NCBI GenBank assembly: GCA_017431395.1
Contig: JAFRLD010000030.1
Span: 1-7,924, forward strand
Source: Bacillota bacterium
GTDB taxonomy: Bacteria; Bacillota; Clostridia; Peptostreptococcales; Anaerovoracaceae
Length of the DNA stretch: 7,924 nt
Direction: 5' to 3'
The position numbers were made by a program, and so were the translations under genes. Within the stretch, counting starts at the first letter, position 1; every line of letters starts with the position of its first letter. Shown here one piece after another: positions 1 to 6,311 of the stretch. Under the pieces are notes generated by a model. That model had not been told where the DNA came from. It did not search any database and worked only from the letters and a program-made list of their open reading frames with translations.

Positions 1-1071
1 ACAGTGGGCCTCGCATGCTCCGCACTTCACACAATTGGAGGCATGCTGCGCTTTGTTCAGCCAGTTCAGGTACTCATGCTTCAGCTTCGGGTTCTGTTCA
101 TACGCCATCCAGTCGTTATAGTAGCGGATCACGCGCGGGATATCGACCCCGCTCGGGCATGGCATGCAGTAGCGACACTCCGTGCAAGGGTACAGGATGA
201 ACTTATGATACAGGTCCGCAGCCTTGTGAATGGCTTCTTTCTCGGGCTCCGTGAGCACGGTCACATCGTCGCTGGAAAAGATCGCGAGGTTCTGCTCCAG
301 CTGTTCCATGCTTCCCATCCCGCTCAGGATACAAGCGACCTCCGGCTGGGAGGCGACCCACTTGAAGGCCCATTCCGCCGGCGTCCTGCGTACGGGGGCA
401 TCGTCCCAGATCTCCTGGATCGCCGGGGGCACAGCATCCGTTAAGCGCCCGCCTTTTAGCGGTTCCATGATCACAACGGGGGTGTCCCGTGCTCCCGCGT
501 AGCGGAGTCCCTCAAGGCCCGCCTGGAATCCCGCGTCCACGTAATTCAGCTGGATCTGGCAGAAGTCCCAGGGATAGGCGTCGATGATCTCTTTGAACAA
601 AGGCAGGTCATCATGGTAGGAGAAGCCGATCTTCCCGATCTTGCCTTCGGCCCGAAATTCCTCCAGGATCGGCATCACATTGCATCGTTTCGTGATCTCC
701 CAGTTATCCTTCGTGAGGTTATGGACAAGGTACAGGTCGATGTAGTCCATGTCCAGCCTTTGCAGCTCCTCTTCGAAAAACCTGCGTACATCGGCTTCCT
801 CTTTTACCAGCCAGACGGGAAGCTTGTCAGCAAGGAGGACCTTCTCCCGGTAGCCGTCTTTAAGTGCCTTGCCGAGGATCGTCTCGCTCTGTCCTCCGTG
901 ATAGGTGTAAGCAGTATCCAGGTAATTGATCCCGCGGTCAATGGCATGACGAATGAGCCGGATCGTCTCCGCCTCGTCCACTTCGCCGGTCCCGGTCGTG
1001 GCGAAGCGCATCGCGCCGAAGCCGAGAAGAGAGGTCTTCTGGCCTAATCGTTCGAATTCTCTGTAGATCAT
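1..1071 (-). CDS. Aldo/keto reductase with C-terminal 4Fe-4S ferredoxin-like module (3' end cut off)
   Basis: Predicted cytoplasmic NAD(P)H-linked oxidoreductase of the aldo/keto reductase family; the substrate cannot be told from sequence. Reading the minus strand from the ATG at 1071-1069 gives 357 residues before the window edge, so the C-terminus is missing. The start is supported by an AGGAG a few bases upstream (GGTGAGGAGAATACATG). The TIM-barrel catalytic tetrad is visible as D52, Y57 (LDTAYTYHGG), K83 (LADKLP) and H117 (LYLVHNL). After the barrel come C296, C299, C302 and C305 (CTECRYCMPCP), then C347, C350, C353 and C357 (CVKCGACEAHC). This spacing fits the 4Fe-4S dicluster tail known from many clostridial AKR proteins, which suggests electron exchange with ferredoxin or flavin partners (inference). 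It is divergent from the serine hydrolase. The family call is secure; the physiological role is unknown. Confidence 0.93.
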   Translation of the reverse strand, partial: MIYREFERLGQKTSLLGFGAMRFATTGTGEVDEAETIRLIRHAIDRGINYLDTAYTYHGGQSETILGKALKDGYREKVLLADKLPVWLVKEEADVRRFFEEELQRLDMDYIDLYLVHNLTKDNWEITKRCNVMPILEEFRAEGKIGKIGFSYHDDLPLFKEIIDAYPWDFCQIQLNYVDAGFQAGLEGLRYAGARDTPVVIMEPLKGGRLTDAVPPAIQEIWDDAPVRRTPAEWAFKWVASQPEVACILSGMGSMEQLEQNLAIFSSDDVTVLTEPEKEAIHKAADLYHKFILYPCTECRYCMPCPSGVDIPRVIRYYNDWMAYEQNPKLKHEYLNWLNKAQHASNCVKCGACEAHC

Positions 1072-1080
1072 GTATTCTCC

Positions 1081-1135
1081 TCACCTTCCTGTGTTATACT
1101 GACGGTATCGTAACTGGCTATATTATACTACGAAT
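1081..1135. promoter_or_regulatory. Divergent promoter region between AKR and serine hydrolase genes
   Basis: The 78-base gap between the two divergent start codons must hold promoters for both unless they lie further out. On the plus strand TATACT (1124-1129) is a good -10, with CTGACG (1099-1104) as a poor -35 at a long 19-base spacing. On the minus strand TATAAC (complement of 1093-1098) could be a -10 for the reductase, without a convincing -35. Both assignments are weak; no operator repeat is obvious. Confidence 0.35.
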
Positions 1136-1149
1136 GGAGCGGCGTGAAA

Positions 1150-2352
1150 ATGAAACAGGTCGATTTGAAACAGATTGTCAATACCTTTATCGATGAGGCG
1201 ATGGAGCTGAATGATCTTCCGGGACTCGTGATCGGCGTAAGCCTGGCCGGGGAAAAATACACCTTCGCCCGGGGCGTGCGGGATAAGGTGACGGGGGATC
1301 CGCTGCAGGCGGACGATGTGTTTCACTGCGCGTCCGTTTCGAAGCTGTTCACCTCGTCCGCGATCCTGAAGCTGGTCGCTTCCGGTGTGCTGGGGCTGGA
1401 GGACCGGCTCTGCGATATCCTGCCGGAGCTGTTTGAAGGCGATTCGTGTATCGCAGATAGGCGATATAGAGAAGTGCGGCTTTGGCAGATGCTTTCCCAT
1501 ACCGCAGGCATCGGCGACGTGGACGATTATCATTGGGAGCAGGCCCTGACATCGGATACGGCGCTCTCGGAGTACGTGCATTCAGGGGAGGTGACGGATC
1601 TGCCTCTGCTGTGGGCGCCGGGAGAAGGGGGATTCCGCTACAGCAATGTGGCTTATGAGATCCTCGGGCATATCGTCTGCGTGAAGTCAGCGGAGTATGC
1701 CGGGCGGCAGCTCTCATATGAGGCATTCGTGAAGGAGTTTCTGATGGAACCCGCGGGCATGGCGGATTCCACCATGCTGACGTTTGAACGGATCGGCGCA
1801 AAAGCTGGACAGCCCTGTCCCCTGATCACAGAGGAGATCCGGCGGAGGAATGCTGTTGAGGATGGAGCTGCGGCCGGGCAGCCTGCAGGGCTGCCCGGGG
1901 ATTGGCATCCCATGGCGCTGCCCCACGAGAAGGCGGAGGACCGCAGCATAGTCCCCGTGAAGTTCTATCCATATACCAGAAGCCACGGCCCGAGCTCCAC
2001 GCTGACATCGACGGCGGCAGACCTCCTTCGCTGGGGGGAGGCGAATATGCCGGGCTTCGCTAAGGAGGGAGCGGCCGATGCCGTGCTTCCCTCCGGCATC
2101 TATCAGCATATCCGCCAGGAGTATGCCGAGGTCCCGAACAACCGGGAGAAGATGGGGCTGGGCTGGTTCATGCGCCGCCAGCTGGGCTATCAGCTTTATG
2201 GGCACGAGGGAACGGACGACGGTTTTCGGGCCAGCCTTTGGATCTGCCCGGAGAAAAAACTAGCCATCGCTGTGCTGTCCAACCTGTCCGGGGCCCCGGT
2301 GAAGCGGCTGAACAAGAAGCTGTTTGAGCGCATATTGGCAGATTTCTGTTGA
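1150..2352 (+). CDS. Serine hydrolase, beta-lactamase class C / DD-peptidase fold (COG1680-like)
   Basis: A 400-residue protein of the penicillin-binding-protein-like serine hydrolase family. The three active-site motifs are present and well spaced: S62-V-S-K65 (nucleophile and lysine, SxxK), Y164-S-N166 (YxN) and H352-E-G354 (HxG, replacing KTG of true beta-lactamases). HxG is common in family members that act as esterases or peptidases, so antibiotic hydrolysis should not be assumed. No signal peptide or membrane segment is seen at the N-terminus, so it is probably cytoplasmic. A GTG at 1144 is in frame, but the only SD-like GGAG (1136-1139) lies 4 bases from GTG and 10 from the ATG at 1150, so I chose the ATG; the two differ by two residues. 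The stop codon overlaps the -35 box of the rib operon promoter. No terminator follows it, so read-through into the riboswitch leader is possible. Confidence 0.9.
   Translation: MKQVDLKQIVNTFIDEAMELNDLPGLVIGVSLAGEKYTFARGVRDKVTGDPLQADDVFHCASVSKLFTSSAILKLVASGVLGLEDRLCDILPELFEGDSCIADRRYREVRLWQMLSHTAGIGDVDDYHWEQALTSDTALSEYVHSGEVTDLPLLWAPGEGGFRYSNVAYEILGHIVCVKSAEYAGRQLSYEAFVKEFLMEPAGMADSTMLTFERIGAKAGQPCPLITEEIRRRNAVEDGAAAGQPAGLPGDWHPMALPHEKAEDRSIVPVKFYPYTRSHGPSSTLTSTAADLLRWGEANMPGFAKEGAADAVLPSGIYQHIRQEYAEVPNNREKMGLGWFMRRQLGYQLYGHEGTDDGFRASLWICPEKKLAIAVLSNLSGAPVKRLNKKLFERILADFC
1874..1898. repeat. Perfect 10-bp inverted repeat inside the serine hydrolase gene
   Basis: CCGGGCAGCC (1874-1883) and GGCTGCCCGG (1889-1898) are exact reverse complements separated by five bases (TGCAG). 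In the hydrolase frame the repeat encodes a Gly/Pro/Ala stretch (AGQPAGLPG, about residues 241-250), which looks like a surface loop. It may be only a by-product of GC-rich codons. No role is assigned. Confidence 0.6.
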
Positions 2353-2377
2353 CATCTGGCCCGAACAGGACTACCAT
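2349..2377 (+). promoter_or_regulatory. Predicted sigma-A promoter of the rib operon
   Basis: A perfect -35 TTGACA (2349-2354) is followed after 17 bases by TACCAT (2372-2377), a 4-of-6 match to the -10 consensus. Transcription would start near 2384, about 20 bases before the riboswitch aptamer, which is the expected geometry. The -35 overlaps the TGA stop of the upstream hydrolase gene (2350-2352). The -10 is the weaker half of this call. Confidence 0.6.
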
Positions 2378-2404
2378 AGTAAAGTAAAAAAGAATATAGG
2401 AAAC

Positions 2405-2515
2405 GATCTTCAGGGCAGGGTGCGATTCCCGACCGGCGGTATAGTCCGCGAGCGCATGAGCGCATGAACCGGTGCGATTCCGGTACCGACCGTATAGTCT
2501 GGATGGAAGAAGATG
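2405..2515 (+). promoter_or_regulatory. FMN riboswitch aptamer (RFN element)
   Basis: The conserved RFN blocks occur in order: GGGCAGGGTG (2413-2422), GATTCCCGACCGGCGGT (2424-2440), AGTCCGCGA (2443-2451), GCGATTCCGGTACCGACCG (2474-2492) and ATAGTCTGGATG (2494-2505). The closing P1 helix is visible as ATCTTC (2406-2411) pairing with GAAGAT (2509-2514). This is the known sensor for flavin mononucleotide in front of riboflavin genes. An intrinsic terminator follows 37 bases after the aptamer, so it should act mainly by FMN-induced premature termination. Rising FMN would shut off ribD-ribE-ribBA-ribH. Confidence 0.96.
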
Positions 2516-2551
2516 TTTTTTCTTGCTTTTGACGTACAAGAACCTTACATC

Positions 2552-2576
2552 AAGCCCTGCGGATCGCAGGGTTTTT
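2552..2576 (+). terminator. Riboswitch-controlled intrinsic terminator before ribD
   Basis: CCCTGCG (2555-2561) and CGCAGGG (2565-2571) form a 7-bp GC-rich stem with a GAT loop, followed directly by TTTTT (2572-2576). The stem can be lengthened by AAG pairing into the T-run. It ends four bases before the ribD ATG. The 3' arm contains AGGG (2568-2571), the only SD-like sequence upstream of that ATG, so the same hairpin may also hide the ribosome binding site. GCAGGG (2415-2420) in the aptamer is an exact complement of the 5' arm CCCTGC and is a candidate antiterminator partner. Confidence 0.87.
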
Positions 2577-2579
2577 CTT

Positions 2580-3725
2580 ATGACAAACGAAGACAGACAA
2601 TTTATGCGGCGGGCCATCGATCTCGCAAAGGCTGGCGAGGGCTGGGCCCATCCCAACCCGCTCGTTGGCGCGGTGATCGTGAAAGACGGCAGGATCATCG
2701 GAGAAGGCTATCACCGCAAATGCGGAGAGCTCCACGCGGAGCGAAATGCCATCGCGGATGCAAAAAACAGGGCCGGAGGATCCGCCGCCGACGCACTTGA
2801 GGGCGCTGCGATCTACGTCACGCTGGAGCCTTGCTGCCATTATGGGAAGACGCCGCCTTGCACGGAGGCGATCATCGAAAACAAGATCGCCCGTGTGGTG
2901 ATCGGGTCAAGGGATCCCAATCCGCTCGTTGCGGGCAAGGGGGCGAAGATCCTCCGGGAGGCCGGGATCGAGGTGCTTGAGGATTTCCTGCAGGAGGAAT
3001 GTGATGCGCTGAATCCGGTGTTCTTTCACTACATCGGGACGAAGACACCCTATGTGATCATGAAGTACGCCATGACGGCCGACGGCAAGATCGCGACGAA
3101 GACCGGGGCTTCGAAATGGATCACAGGGGAAGGAGCCAGGCAGGAGGTCCACCGGATACGGCACGCCTGCATGGGGATCATGGCGGGGATCGGGACCGTG
3201 CTGGCGGACGATCCGCTGCTGAACTGCCGCATGGATGAGGCCGCAGAACAGGACATCAGTCCTTATGGCCCGTGTCAGCCCATCCGGATCATCTGCGACA
3301 GCCATCTCAGGATCGCCCTAGATAGCCAGATCTGCCGGACGGCGGATAAATATGAGACCATCGTCGCCTGCGCGGATGAGAACGATAAAGCAGATGCATT
3401 GAAAGCTCTTGGAATCGAAGTGATTCCTGTGCCGGACGGAGAAGGAAGCATCGACCTGAGGAAGCTGATGGACCTGCTGGGAGCACGGAGCATCGACAGC
3501 ATTCTGCTGGAAGGCGGGAGCACGCTCAACGAGAGTGCCCTGCGGTCTGGGATCGTCAATGAAGTACGGGCCTTTATAGCCCCGAAGTTGTTCGGTGGGA
3601 CGGCCAAGACCCCGGTGGAAGGGATAGGTGCAGAGGTGCCGGATCAGGCCATTCCGATGGAACTGGTCGAAACGGAGATGTTCGGAGATGACCTGATGCT
3701 CCGATATCTGGTGAAGAATATATAG
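2580..3725 (+). CDS. ribD: Bifunctional diaminohydroxyphosphoribosylaminopyrimidine deaminase / 5-amino-6-(5-phosphoribosylamino)uracil reductase
   Basis: Carries out the second and third steps of the GTP branch of riboflavin synthesis: deamination of the pyrimidine ring, then NADPH-dependent reduction of the ribosyl side chain. The 381-residue length is normal for the two-domain enzyme. The N-terminal zinc deaminase (about residues 1-145) has H52-A-E54 and C85/C94 in PCCHYGKTPPC, the zinc ligands and catalytic glutamate. The C-terminal reductase (about 155-375) shows YAMTADGKIA (163-172), a GTVLADDPLL segment and LLEGGS (E311-G-G313). The open frame extends upstream to 2472, but that stretch lies inside the riboswitch and terminator. 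The product of ATG 2580 (MTNEDRQFMRRAIDLAKAGE) aligns with the start expected for RibD. First gene of the operon, 16 bases before ribE. Confidence 0.97.
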   Translation: MTNEDRQFMRRAIDLAKAGEGWAHPNPLVGAVIVKDGRIIGEGYHRKCGELHAERNAIADAKNRAGGSAADALEGAAIYVTLEPCCHYGKTPPCTEAIIENKIARVVIGSRDPNPLVAGKGAKILREAGIEVLEDFLQEECDALNPVFFHYIGTKTPYVIMKYAMTADGKIATKTGASKWITGEGARQEVHRIRHACMGIMAGIGTVLADDPLLNCRMDEAAEQDISPYGPCQPIRIICDSHLRIALDSQICRTADKYETIVACADENDKADALKALGIEVIPVPDGEGSIDLRKLMDLLGARSIDSILLEGGSTLNESALRSGIVNEVRAFIAPKLFGGTAKTPVEGIGAEVPDQAIPMELVETEMFGDDLMLRYLVKNI

Positions 3726-3741
3726 ACAGGAGGAAGCGAGC

Positions 3742-4419
3742 TTGTTTACAGGAATCATAGAGGAGGTAGGAGTGATCCGGGGCATGAGCATGTCCGGTCA
3801 TTCCGGGGAGATCTCCATCAAGGCAGGCAAGGTCCTGGAAGGGACGAAGATCGGCGACAGCATCGCGGTCAACGGGATCTGCCTGACCGTAACCAGCCTT
3901 AGGCCGGACGGCTTCACGGCGGATGTCATGCCGGAGACGGTCAGCCGCAGCAGCCTCGGAGGGGCTTCCGCAGGAGACCGGGTCAATCTGGAGCGGACTA
4001 TGGCAGCGGACGGCAGATTCGGAGGCCACATCGTTTCAGGGCACATCGACGGGACCGGGACCATCCGCGAAATGAAGCGGGATGAGAATGCGGTCTGGGT
4101 CCGGATCGAAGCGGGTCCGCAGATCCTTCGATATATCGTAGAGAAGGGATCCATCACCATCGATGGCATCAGCCTGACGGTGGCTACGGTCACGGAGAAG
4201 GACTTCAGCGTTTCGATCATTCCCCATACGGGAAGCGAAACGACCCTGCTCACAAGGCAGGCGGGAGACAAGGTCAATCTGGAGACGGATATCATCGCCA
4301 AATATACCGAGAAGCTGCTCGTGGGAGCATCGGGAGCACGCGGTACTTCGGCGAATGAGGAGGTTGAAGAAGCCGGAGCATCCGGCATTACTATGGATAT
4401 GCTGCAAAGTCTGGCATGA
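3742..4419 (+). CDS. ribE: Riboflavin synthase (alpha subunit), TTG start
   Basis: Catalyses dismutation of two 6,7-dimethyl-8-ribityllumazine molecules to riboflavin and the RibA/RibD-derived pyrimidine. The 225-residue protein shows the family's internal duplication. Barrel one (about 1-97) begins with MFTGIIEEVG and has GDSIAVNGICLTV (38-50) with C47. Barrel two (about 98-198) has GSITIDGISLTV (136-147). F2, C47 and H101 match residues known to matter in the enzyme. The start codon is TTG at 3742, eight bases after a perfect AGGAGG (3728-3733); no ATG fits the conserved N-terminus. The tail from about residue 199 (GASGARGTSANEEVEEAGAS...) is Gly/Ala/Glu-rich, lies beyond the two barrels and is probably flexible. 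It is co-transcribed with ribD and followed by an unusually long structured gap before ribBA. Confidence 0.96.
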   Translation: MFTGIIEEVGVIRGMSMSGHSGEISIKAGKVLEGTKIGDSIAVNGICLTVTSLRPDGFTADVMPETVSRSSLGGASAGDRVNLERTMAADGRFGGHIVSGHIDGTGTIREMKRDENAVWVRIEAGPQILRYIVEKGSITIDGISLTVATVTEKDFSVSIIPHTGSETTLLTRQAGDKVNLETDIIAKYTEKLLVGASGARGTSANEEVEEAGASGITMDMLQSLA

Positions 4420-4441
4420 ACGGGTAGTGCGACCAACTGAA

Positions 4442-4518
4442 GAATCGCCACGCAGTAAAACTGCTGCGATTCCTGTAGGGGCACTGCGCGCCGTATCGGA
4501 GATACGGGCAGTGCTCCC
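4442..4518 (+). other. Two tandem strong RNA hairpins in the ribE-ribBA gap
   Basis: The 129-base gap holds two stems. Hairpin 1 (4442-4472) pairs GAATCG with CGATTC and GCAGT with ACTGC around an AAA loop, joined by two more pairs (CA with TG) and two single-C bulges. Hairpin 2 (4478-4518) pairs GGG with CCC, GCACTGC with GCAGTGC and CCGTATC with GATACGG around a GGA loop, with a three-base internal bulge and a single T bulge. No T-run follows, so it is not a normal terminator. It ends 20 bases before the ribBA SD (AGGAGG, 4539-4544). CGGGTAGTGC (4421-4430) closely copies CGGGCAGTGC (4505-4514) and could compete with it for GCACTGC (4481-4487). A processing site, attenuator, translation switch or dispersed intergenic repeat are all possible. 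Confidence 0.7.
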
Positions 4519-4548
4519 AGCCTTTGCATATAGCTAACAGGAGGAACT

Positions 4549-5760
4549 ATGGAAAAGAAGTACGAGTACAACACCATCGAAGAAGCCCTGGAGGAGCTGC
4601 GGGCCGGGAAGATCATCCTCGTCACAGACGATCCGGACAGGGAGAACGAAGGAGACATGATCTGTGCGGCAGAGTTCGCGACCCAGGAGAACATGAACAT
4701 CATGGCGACCTACGCGAAGGGACTGATCTGTACGCCGATGAGCGCGGAGGTAGCGAACCGTTTAGGCCTTCCGCCAATGGTAGCGGAGAACACCGATAAC
4801 CACGAGACTGCCTTCACGGTCTCCATCGACCATATCGATACGACCACGGGCATCTCCGCGAAGGAACGGTCGTATACCATCATGAAGTGCGCGGATCCCG
4901 AATCACGGCCGGGAGATTTTCGCAGGCCGGGACATACCTTCCCGCTGATCGCCCGGTACGGGGGCGTACTGGTGAGAAACGGACATACGGAGGCAACGGT
5001 GGATCTTCTGAGATTGGCTGGCATGACCGAGTGCGGCGTATGCTGCGAGGTCATGGACGATGACGGGACGATGATGCAGACACCTAAGCTCTGGGAGCTG
5101 GCGAAGAAATTCGACATGAAGTTCATCACCATCAAGAATCTGCAGGACTACCTGCGGGTCCACGAGAAACACGTGACCTGCGAAGCCGTGGCTAAAATGC
5201 CTACGCAGTACGGAGAGTTCGACCTTTACGGATACATCAACGACATCACCGGTGAGCACCACGTGGCCCTCGTGAAGGGTGAGATCGGAGACGGGGAAGA
5301 TGTCCTCTGCCGGGTCCACTCGGAGTGCCTGACAGGAGATACTTTCGGCTCCATGCGATGCGACTGCGGCCTGCAGCTGCAGACCGCCATGCAGATGGTC
5401 GAGAGGGAAGGCCGGGGGATCATCCTTTATATGCGGCAGGAAGGCCGGGGCATAGGCCTCATCAATAAGATCAAAGCCTACAACCTGCAGGAACAGGGGC
5501 TGGACACCGTAGAAGCCAACATCAAGCTGGGCTTCGCCGCAGACCTCAGAGAATATTGGGTCGGAGCACAGATCCTGAGAGATCTCGGGGCGAGGTCCCT
5601 GAGACTTCTGACCAACAATCCGGACAAGATCTACGGACTCGGTGAGTTCGGTCTGGAGATTCATGAGAGAGTGCCGATCGAGATCGCTCCGCAGAGCTTC
5701 GACCACCGGTATCTTAAGACGAAAAAAACCAAGATGGGACACATCCTGGAGAAGGTATAA
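4549..5760 (+). CDS. ribBA: Bifunctional 3,4-dihydroxy-2-butanone-4-phosphate synthase / GTP cyclohydrolase II
   Basis: Provides both precursors of riboflavin: the four-carbon unit from ribulose 5-phosphate and the pyrimidine from GTP. The 403 residues match the usual fused enzyme. The N-terminal RibB domain (about 1-200) has the acidic catalytic loop [10 protein letters not shown] (27-36), RRPGHTFPL (125-133) and HTEA (146-149). The C-terminal RibA domain (about 205-400) has the zinc cysteines C260, C271 and C273 ([16 protein letters not shown]) and the GTP-binding RQEGRGIGL (296-304). Both active sites look intact, unlike some actinobacterial fusions with a degenerate half. ATG 4549 follows AGGAGG (4539-4544) by four bases. 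A 129-base structured gap separates it from ribE, and 33 bases separate it from ribH. It should be under the same FMN riboswitch, as no internal promoter is visible. Confidence 0.97.
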   Translation: MEKKYEYNTIEEALEELRAGKIILVTDDPDRENEGDMICAAEFATQENMNIMATYAKGLICTPMSAEVANRLGLPPMVAENTDNHETAFTVSIDHIDTTTGISAKERSYTIMKCADPESRPGDFRRPGHTFPLIARYGGVLVRNGHTEATVDLLRLAGMTECGVCCEVMDDDGTMMQTPKLWELAKKFDMKFITIKNLQDYLRVHEKHVTCEAVAKMPTQYGEFDLYGYINDITGEHHVALVKGEIGDGEDVLCRVHSECLTGDTFGSMRCDCGLQLQTAMQMVEREGRGIILYMRQEGRGIGLINKIKAYNLQEQGLDTVEANIKLGFAADLREYWVGAQILRDLGARSLRLLTNNPDKIYGLGEFGLEIHERVPIEIAPQSFDHRYLKTKKTKMGHILEKV

Positions 5761-5793
5761 CAATCATTCATAATTCAGATGGAGGAACATACA

Positions 5794-6270
5794 ATGAAAG
5801 AAATCAATGTCATCAATGGAAACGTCGTTGCACCGGAAGGGATGAAAGTCGCCATCGTGGCTTCCCGTTTCAACGAGATCATCACGAACAAACTGCTTGG
5901 CGGCGCGGTCGACGGGCTGGTCCGTCACGGCATGAGTGAGGACGACATCACCGCGGTCTGGGTGCCGGGCGCCTTCGAGATCCCGGTCATCGCCAAAAAG
6001 CTGGCCACCTCCGGGAAGTACGATGCGGTCATCTGCGTCGGTGCGGTGATCCGCGGCCAGACCAGTCACTATGACTATGTGTGCAATGAGGTCTCCAAGG
6101 GGATCGCTCAGGTATCCCTTCAGACCGGCATCCCGGTCATGTTCGGCATCGTGACGACAGAAAATATCGAGCAGGCGATCGCCCGTGCCGGTTCAAAGGC
6201 TGGAAACAAAGGTTACGACTGCGCGCTCGGAGCCATTGAGATGGTGAACCTCAGCAGGGAACTCGGCTGA
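5794..6270 (+). CDS. ribH: 6,7-dimethyl-8-ribityllumazine synthase
   Basis: Condenses 5-amino-6-ribitylaminouracil with dihydroxybutanone phosphate to give lumazine, the substrate of RibE; family members form pentamers or 60-subunit shells that can enclose riboflavin synthase. The 158 residues are a normal length. Visible motifs are SRFNE (24-28) with the substrate-stacking F26, [20 protein letters not shown] with the catalytic H92, and a C-terminal [15 protein letters not shown] segment. An in-frame ATG at 5779 exists, but it overlaps the SD itself (GGAGG, 5781-5785). ATG 5794 lies eight bases beyond that SD and gives the conserved N-terminus, so it is the better start. Last gene of the rib operon; its stop codon lies within a perfect hairpin. 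Confidence 0.96.
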   Translation: MKEINVINGNVVAPEGMKVAIVASRFNEIITNKLLGGAVDGLVRHGMSEDDITAVWVPGAFEIPVIAKKLATSGKYDAVICVGAVIRGQTSHYDYVCNEVSKGIAQVSLQTGIPVMFGIVTTENIEQAIARAGSKAGNKGYDCALGAIEMVNLSRELG

Positions 6271-6284
6271 TCCCTGATCAGCCG
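6264..6284. terminator. Nine-bp hairpin at the ribH stop codon, possible bidirectional terminator
   Basis: CGGCTGATC (6264-6272) and GATCAGCCG (6276-6284) form a perfect stem with a three-base CCT loop, and the ribH TGA (6268-6270) lies within it. It sits in the 41-base gap between the convergent ribH and 6312-7583 genes, where a shared terminator would be expected. Neither strand has a T-run after the stem, so factor-independent termination is doubtful. It may instead protect mRNA 3' ends from exonuclease. Confidence 0.4.
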
Positions 6285-6311
6285 CGCGGGGCGAAGGATC
6301 GGCAAATCCGC

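Noticed and set aside
4..1047. Plus-strand open frames of 60-146 residues opposite the aldo/keto reductase.
   Set aside because: The minus-strand reading gives a complete conserved reductase with catalytic and cysteine motifs; the plus-strand frames are shadows.
1150..2352. Calling the serine hydrolase an antibiotic-resistance beta-lactamase.
   Set aside because: It has HxG instead of KTG and no secretion signal; family membership alone does not support beta-lactam hydrolysis.
2472..2579. In-frame upstream extension of ribD adding 36 residues (open back to an ATG at 2472).
   Set aside because: The extension lies inside the FMN aptamer and across the terminator, has no ribosome binding site, and is not expected in RibD proteins; the ATG at 2580 gives the conserved N-terminus.
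4478..4518. Hairpin 2 in the ribE-ribBA gap read as an intrinsic terminator.
   Set aside because: The stem is strong, but the bases after it (AGCCTTTGCATA) have no continuous T-run, and ribBA needs read-through because no internal promoter is visible.
4355..4537. A 60-residue open frame bridging the end of ribE and the ribE-ribBA gap, considered as a small or leader peptide gene.
   Set aside because: No SD before its ATG, and the bases are better explained by ribE coding followed by paired hairpin arms.
3798..4703. A 301-residue open frame on the minus strand across ribE and the start of ribBA.
   Set aside because: It is antisense to two well-identified genes, its serine- and proline-rich translation looks like a GC-rich shadow frame, and it crosses the hairpin-filled gap.
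4903..5763. A 286-residue open frame on the minus strand opposite ribBA.
   Set aside because: Fully antisense to the intact ribBA coding sequence; no recognisable domain and no independent promoter or SD seen.
5779..5793. An earlier in-frame ATG for ribH at 5779.
   Set aside because: This ATG overlaps the GGAGG that serves the ATG at 5794, and it would add five residues not expected in lumazine synthases.
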